A DNA stretch of 39,614 nt from CAYHVH01 sp964360335 (GTDB taxonomy: Bacteria; Patescibacteriota; Doudnabacteria; UBA920; 2-01-FULL-46-14), in assembly GCA_964360335.1 (NCBI GenBank), contig CAYHVH010000007.1:1-39614 (forward strand), written 5' to 3'. Position numbers and translations under genes: made by a program. The notes below the pieces were generated by a model. It was not told where the DNA came from, did not search any database, and saw nothing but the letters and a program-made list of their open reading frames with translations. Shown here in pieces: positions 36,655-39,614 of the stretch (the stretch's first letter is position 1; each line of letters begins with the position of its first letter).

Positions 36655-36660
36655 ATTATA
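36655..36660 (-). promoter_or_regulatory. Leaderless-type TATAAT of the cupin isomerase
   Basis: On the minus strand the box ends exactly six bases before the ATG. A TTGATT at 36683-36688 is 22 bases upstream, too far for a good -35. Confidence 0.55.
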
Positions 36661-36739
36661 CCACCCCGACCCAAAACCCGCTAATCAAAGCCCTGTAAGC
36701 CGCGGCGGGGCAAATCCTGCTGCCTAGGATAAAGTCCGG

Positions 36740-37666
36740 TCAAGTCCCTTGATACTCCTGATTTAACGCTTGTTTGGATTTGAAAAAGAAATAACCGATG
36801 GCGACAAACGTCACGGCGGGCGAAAGCCACTGCGGAATGTGAAAACCAAAGCCGTCGAGGAGCATGATCATCCCCAAAAACAGGATCGAATACATCGCTC
36901 CGTTTTTCAGAAAACGATATTTTTTGATGCGCTCGATGTTCCCGATGGTAACCTGTCTAACGACGATAGCGCCCAAGCTGTTGCCCAAGAGAATCAGCGG
37001 CACCGACAGGGTAAAGGCGAAAGCGCCCAAAACGCCGTCAATGGAGAAAGTCGCGTCAATCACCTCCAGATAGAAAATTTTGCTCAAGTCCGAGAGTCCG
37101 GTTTTCATCAACTCCTTTTCCTTGGCTGCGGCGTTATCTTTGAAGCCGTGAGTGATAAAAAACGTGGTGGAACCTACGACTGCGGCGAAAGCCAAAAAGG
37201 GATCAACCCGCAAGGCCTGCCAGACGATGAAACTCAAGAGCCCGGACACGACCGCGTAAAACCACACGCCTTGCGAGTGAAAAAACCGCTCACCATAAAG
37301 GCCGTAATTTTTCGGTTCCAAAAACAGCCAATGCAGGAACAAAAACACCAAAAACACCCCGCCGGCCATCAGCAGCAGCGGGGCGGCCGTCTCCACGGCT
37401 TCAATAACGCTCGGGTCAGAGGAAAAAGACGCGGTAATCGCGCCGACCGGCCCCAGTTCCGGAACCGACAGCCAAACAATCAGAAAAGGAAGCAAGCCTC
37501 TGACGGCGAAAACCGCGAACAGTATCCCCCAAATCAAAAACCACCGCCGCGCCCGGGCCCCCATGGTAGAGAGGACTTCGGCGTTGATGATGGCGTTATC
37601 GACGCTGGAGATAGTTTCAAACAGGAACAGCCCGACAACGATGAGAATTATTGAGAAGGCGTCCAT
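36740..37666 (-). CDS. DUF475 / TerC-like integral membrane protein
   Basis: Polytopic protein of 308 residues with about eight or nine helices. The first helix has LFLFETISSVDNAIINAEVLS and a second half repeats the pattern as YLEVIDATFSIDGVLGAFAFT: both E...S-D-N/G motifs are the acidic membrane signature of the TerC/DUF475 group, proposed metal-ion exporters (manganese or calcium). The ATG at 37666 is chosen because the frame upstream runs through a leader hairpin. About 160 bases of structured leader precede it. Ends in TGA 91 bases before the cupin isomerase. Confidence 0.88.
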   Translation of the reverse strand: MDAFSIILIVVGLFLFETISSVDNAIINAEVLSTMGARARRWFLIWGILFAVFAVRGLLPFLIVWLSVPELGPVGAITASFSSDPSVIEAVETAAPLLLMAGGVFLVFLFLHWLFLEPKNYGLYGERFFHSQGVWFYAVVSGLLSFIVWQALRVDPFLAFAAVVGSTTFFITHGFKDNAAAKEKELMKTGLSDLSKIFYLEVIDATFSIDGVLGAFAFTLSVPLILLGNSLGAIVVRQVTIGNIERIKKYRFLKNGAMYSILFLGMIMLLDGFGFHIPQWLSPAVTFVAIGYFFFKSKQALNQEYQGT

Positions 37667-37838
37667 AGAACAAATCAACTTGGAAGGGGAAAACCGGGGG
37701 AAGGGGTTTTCCCCTTCCAACCGTCCCGACTTTGTCGGGACTGCCTCCCCTTTCCTTGGTGCCTCGGCCCGGGGATGAACCCCACGCCTCGGCGGTTAGG
37801 CCCCGCGGCTTGCCGCGGGGAAATCTTGTTATATTATA
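37667..37838 (-). promoter_or_regulatory. Structured leader and promoter of the DUF475 gene
   Basis: TATAAT (37833-37838, minus) would start a leader of about 160 bases. It holds hairpins CCCCGCGG/CCGCGGGG (37801-37820), GTCCCGAC/GTCGGGAC (37723-37741) and a perfect 16-pair stem TTGGAAGGGGAAAACC (37680-37695 with 37705-37720) that ends 13 bases before the ATG. A GGAAAGGGGAGGCAG stretch before the GTCCCGAC stem resembles the 5' part of manganese riboswitches (yybP-ykoY), which often precede TerC-type genes, but the second conserved loop is not seen. It could also be stacked dispersed repeats. Confidence 0.5.
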
Positions 37839-37909
37839 TCAGACAAACAGTGGGGTTGACTGAAGTTTCTAATTATGATAGCTTTGAGGGTTGTAGTTGA
37901 GGAGGAGCA

Positions 37910-38398
37910 ATGGACTTTGATCAAGAGATGAAGTTGCACGAGGACTTTATGCGCCTCGCCATCGAACAGGCGAAACTAGTAAAACGGGGCTTGAGATTCG
38001 GCGCAGTGATTGTAAAAAACTTAGAGGTCGTAGCAGCAGCTCACAACACAGTTCATGAGGACTACGATCCGACGGGTCACGCCGAGCTTCTCACGATTCG
38101 TGAAGCAGCCCGCATTCTGAAGACTAAAAATCTTCGTGAGTGCACGCTCTACTCGACCTGCGAGCCCTGCGTGATGTGTAGCGGGGCCATAATCTTGGCT
38201 GGTATCATCCGAGTCGTAATCGGTTTTCAAAGAGAGAGGGCTCTTTACCTATTCGACCGCACGCTCTATCTCCATCGAACCTTAAGTGAATTGTCATCTC
38301 CACATCCCCGCTTTGGCTTCGCCAAGGCATGTTACATGCAGTTGATAACAGGCGTGCTTGCTGCAGACTGTCTCGCGGCATGCGAGGAGGATATATAA
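37910..38398 (+). CDS. Nucleoside/nucleotide deaminase (cytidine/deoxycytidylate type)
   Basis: Zinc deaminase of 162 residues. The active site is H57-A-E59 in DPTGHAEL and C87-V-M-C90 in STCEPCVMC. FGAVIVKN and the LREC strand are standard. This pattern covers guanine deaminase, tRNA adenosine deaminase and dCMP deaminase-like groups; the C-terminal part (ALYLFDRTLYLHRTLSEL) resembles guanine/cytosine deaminase-type proteins rather than TadA. The start has a strong AGGAGG, unlike most genes here. It is a lone plus-strand gene between minus-strand operons and is followed by a terminator, so it may be an acquired single gene. Confidence 0.85.
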   Translation: MDFDQEMKLHEDFMRLAIEQAKLVKRGLRFGAVIVKNLEVVAAAHNTVHEDYDPTGHAELLTIREAARILKTKNLRECTLYSTCEPCVMCSGAIILAGIIRVVIGFQRERALYLFDRTLYLHRTLSELSSPHPRFGFAKACYMQLITGVLAADCLAACEEDI

Positions 38399-38433
38399 TC
38401 GAGACGAGGTCTATCCGGGCCACAACTGTACCG

Positions 38434-38470
38434 GGCCGGCTATGTAAAAACGTAGTCGGCCAGTTTTTTT
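38434..38470 (+). terminator. Intrinsic terminator of the deaminase gene
   Basis: GGCCGGCTATG (38434-38444) pairs with CGTAGTCGGCC (38451-38461) around TAAAAA, followed by seven T. It ends at the last base of the convergent alaS. Confidence 0.85.
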
Positions 38471-39614
38471 CATTCGGTAGTGGCTTTTATTCTCCTAATC
38501 CCGCCGGCCACTGCCTCTTCTTTCACAACTTTGAACCGCCCGATTTGGCCGGTGTGTTCGACGTGCGGGCCGCCGCAAAACTCGCGGCTTACGACTTCGC
38601 CAGTTTCGGGATCGTGAATCGTATAAATCGAAACCTTATCCTGGTACTTTTCGTCAAACAGGCCAATCGCTCCCAAATCGCGCCCCTCCTGGACTGTCAT
38701 AATTTCCCGTTTCACTGACAAATCCCGACGAATCTGCTCGTTGACCCAGTCCTCGACTTTTTGCAATTCTGCCGTAGTCACCTTCCGCGGATGATTGAAG
38801 TCAAACCGCGTGCGCTCGGCCGTGACGTGACTGCCTTTTTGAAACAGGTGTTTACCCAGAACCTGCCTAAGTCCCGCCTGCAACAAATGCGTGGCAGTAT
38901 GGAGGCGTACCGTCTGGTCCTGATGGTCCGCCAGGCCCCCTTTGAACCGGCCGGCCGAGGAGGTACGGGACAATTCCTGGTGACTTTTGAACTCTGCCTC
39001 AAATTCTTCACGGTTGATTTTTTGTCCCCGGCCCTCCGCCAATTCCCGCGTGAGTTCCCAAGGAAAACCGTAAGTCTGAAACAAATCAAAGGCCGCCTGG
39101 CCGTCAACGGTTTTTAACTTTTCAAATTCTTTGAGGCCGCGGGTCAAGGTTTTGCGGAAGCGGAGGTCCTCCCGGGCCAGTTCTTCCACGATTTTTTCCT
39201 GATGACTCTCCAATTCGGGATAAACCGCTTTGAATTCTTCAATCACCGTGGCGGCAATCTCGGTGCAAAATTCCTGTTTTATCCCCAAGAGCTGGCCATA
39301 GCGGATTGCCCGCCGGACCAGCCGCCGCAGGATATAACCGCGATCCTTGTTCGAGGGCAGGACGCCGTCGGCAATGATGAAGGTCGCCGCCTTGAGATGA
39401 TCGGCAATAATCCTCTTCGATTTTTCCCCCTCCCTAGGAGATGGGGAGGGCCGGGGAGAGGTCGTTATTAGGCTCTCAATCTTTTCCACAATCGGCAAAA
39501 ACAATTCCGTGTCGTAAACGCTCTCCTTCCCCTGCAATACCACCGCCGCCCGCTCCAATCCCATCCCGGTATCCACGTTTCTCTGCTGCAGCGGCTTAAA
39601 CGAGCCGTCAATCT
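38470..39614 (-). CDS. alaS: Alanyl-tRNA synthetase, C-Ala domain absent (5' end beyond window)
   Basis: C-terminal 381 codons of AlaRS, which charges tRNA-Ala. Visible are the end of the catalytic domain (VDTGMGLERAAVVLQG), the helical tRNA-binding part (GYILRRLVRRAIRYGQLLG, read in pieces) and the editing domain with zinc ligands H-T-A-T-H and C-G-G-P-H (FCGGPHVEHT). The protein stops at GGIRRIKATTE, right at the end of the editing domain, so the usual C-terminal oligomerisation/C-Ala domain of about 150-200 residues is missing. In the helical part 13 codons (about TSPRPSPSPREGE) come from a dispersed repeat. Translation enters from beyond the right edge. Confidence 0.96.
   Translation of the reverse strand, partial: IDGSFKPLQQRNVDTGMGLERAAVVLQGKESVYDTELFLPIVEKIESLITTSPRPSPSPREGEKSKRIIADHLKAATFIIADGVLPSNKDRGYILRRLVRRAIRYGQLLGIKQEFCTEIAATVIEEFKAVYPELESHQEKIVEELAREDLRFRKTLTRGLKEFEKLKTVDGQAAFDLFQTYGFPWELTRELAEGRGQKINREEFEAEFKSHQELSRTSSAGRFKGGLADHQDQTVRLHTATHLLQAGLRQVLGKHLFQKGSHVTAERTRFDFNHPRKVTTAELQKVEDWVNEQIRRDLSVKREIMTVQEGRDLGAIGLFDEKYQDKVSIYTIHDPETGEVVSREFCGGPHVEHTGQIGRFKVVKEEAVAGGIRRIKATTE
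39426..39464. repeat. In-frame GACCTCTCCCC-type repeat in alaS
   Basis: A 39-base stretch whose reverse complement starts CGACCTCTCCCCGGCCCTCC. The same family occupies the atpI-atpB spacer. It adds 13 Pro/Ser/Arg-rich residues between ESLIT and KSKRIIADHLK in AlaRS without breaking the frame. Confidence 0.8.

Noticed and set aside
36690..36740. Strings like TGTAAGCCGCGG and GGATAAAGTCCGG resembling RNase P RNA
   Set aside because: The two strings point to opposite strands and lie only about 40 bases apart; a full rnpB needs over 300 bases in one direction.
37755..37800. Minus-strand segment ending GAGGCACCA, like a tRNA 3' end
   Set aside because: The putative T-loop TTCATCC lacks the conserved A58 and the stem is a plain GGGG/CCCC hairpin; no acceptor or anticodon stem fits.

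Overview
The window looks like a chromosomal segment of a Candidate Phyla Radiation (Patescibacteria) bacterium. Pointers are a short F1 delta subunit, an alanyl-tRNA synthetase that ends right after its editing domain, DUF4012 and DUF475 membrane proteins, a PolX whose PHP motif reads Q-x-Q, dense ATG/TGA-overlapped operons, few Shine-Dalgarno sites, and many promoters whose TATAAT box lies 6-10 bases before the start codon. TGA is used as a stop (atpH, mraY, murJ neighbours), so the UGA=Gly code of Gracilibacteria/SR1 is not used. The lineage assignment is inference; no rRNA is present.

Layout. 1-3.4 kb: F-type ATP synthase operon on the minus strand (atpI/Z, atpB, atpE, atpF, atpH, atpA; atpA runs off the left edge), preceded by tRNA-Thr(CGT). 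3.7-7.0 kb: a plus-strand island between tRNA-Thr and a tRNA-Gly locus, with a HAD-like protein, two beta-carbonic-anhydrase-like proteins and a glutamine synthetase of different codon style. 7.13-7.31 kb: an intact tRNA-Gly(CCC) that appears to sit inside the anticodon loop of a second tRNA-Gly. 7.3-20.9 kb: minus-strand cell-envelope genes (parvulin foldase, FtsB-like, LepA, MurJ, DUF4012, FtsW, MurD, D-aminoacylase-like amidohydrolase, MraY, D-Ala-D-Ala carboxypeptidase). 20.9-22.2 kb: thioredoxin and CorA on the plus strand. 22.2-29.5 kb: LOG protein, a RelE/RHH toxin-antitoxin pair with readable promoter and operator, a PEP-utilizer swivelling-domain protein, PolX, a GT2 glycosyltransferase, an alpha/beta hydrolase, a minimal zincin and a DUF456 protein. 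29.5-34.5 kb: sugar transferase, then ribosomal genes infA-rpmJ-rpsM-rpsK-rpsD-rpoA-rplQ-rplM-rpsI. 34.5-39.6 kb: a membrane-anchored baseplate-like protein, cupin-type phosphoglucose isomerase, DUF475/TerC-like protein behind a structured leader, a plus-strand cytidine/deoxycytidylate-type deaminase, and alaS (5' end off the right edge).

The strongest unexplained signals are: (1) the nested tRNA-Gly; (2) a dispersed element containing TCTAACGGGGTG that supplies the GTG start codon of atpA, mraY and corA and is often paired with an inverted CCCCGTTAGA arm behind the previous gene; (3) palindromic repeat elements read in frame inside polX (three) and alaS (one), with sister copies in intergenic spacers; (4) leaderless-type promoters whose TATAAT can overlap the upstream gene's TAA stop. 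No CRISPR array, insertion sequence or phage gene was seen.
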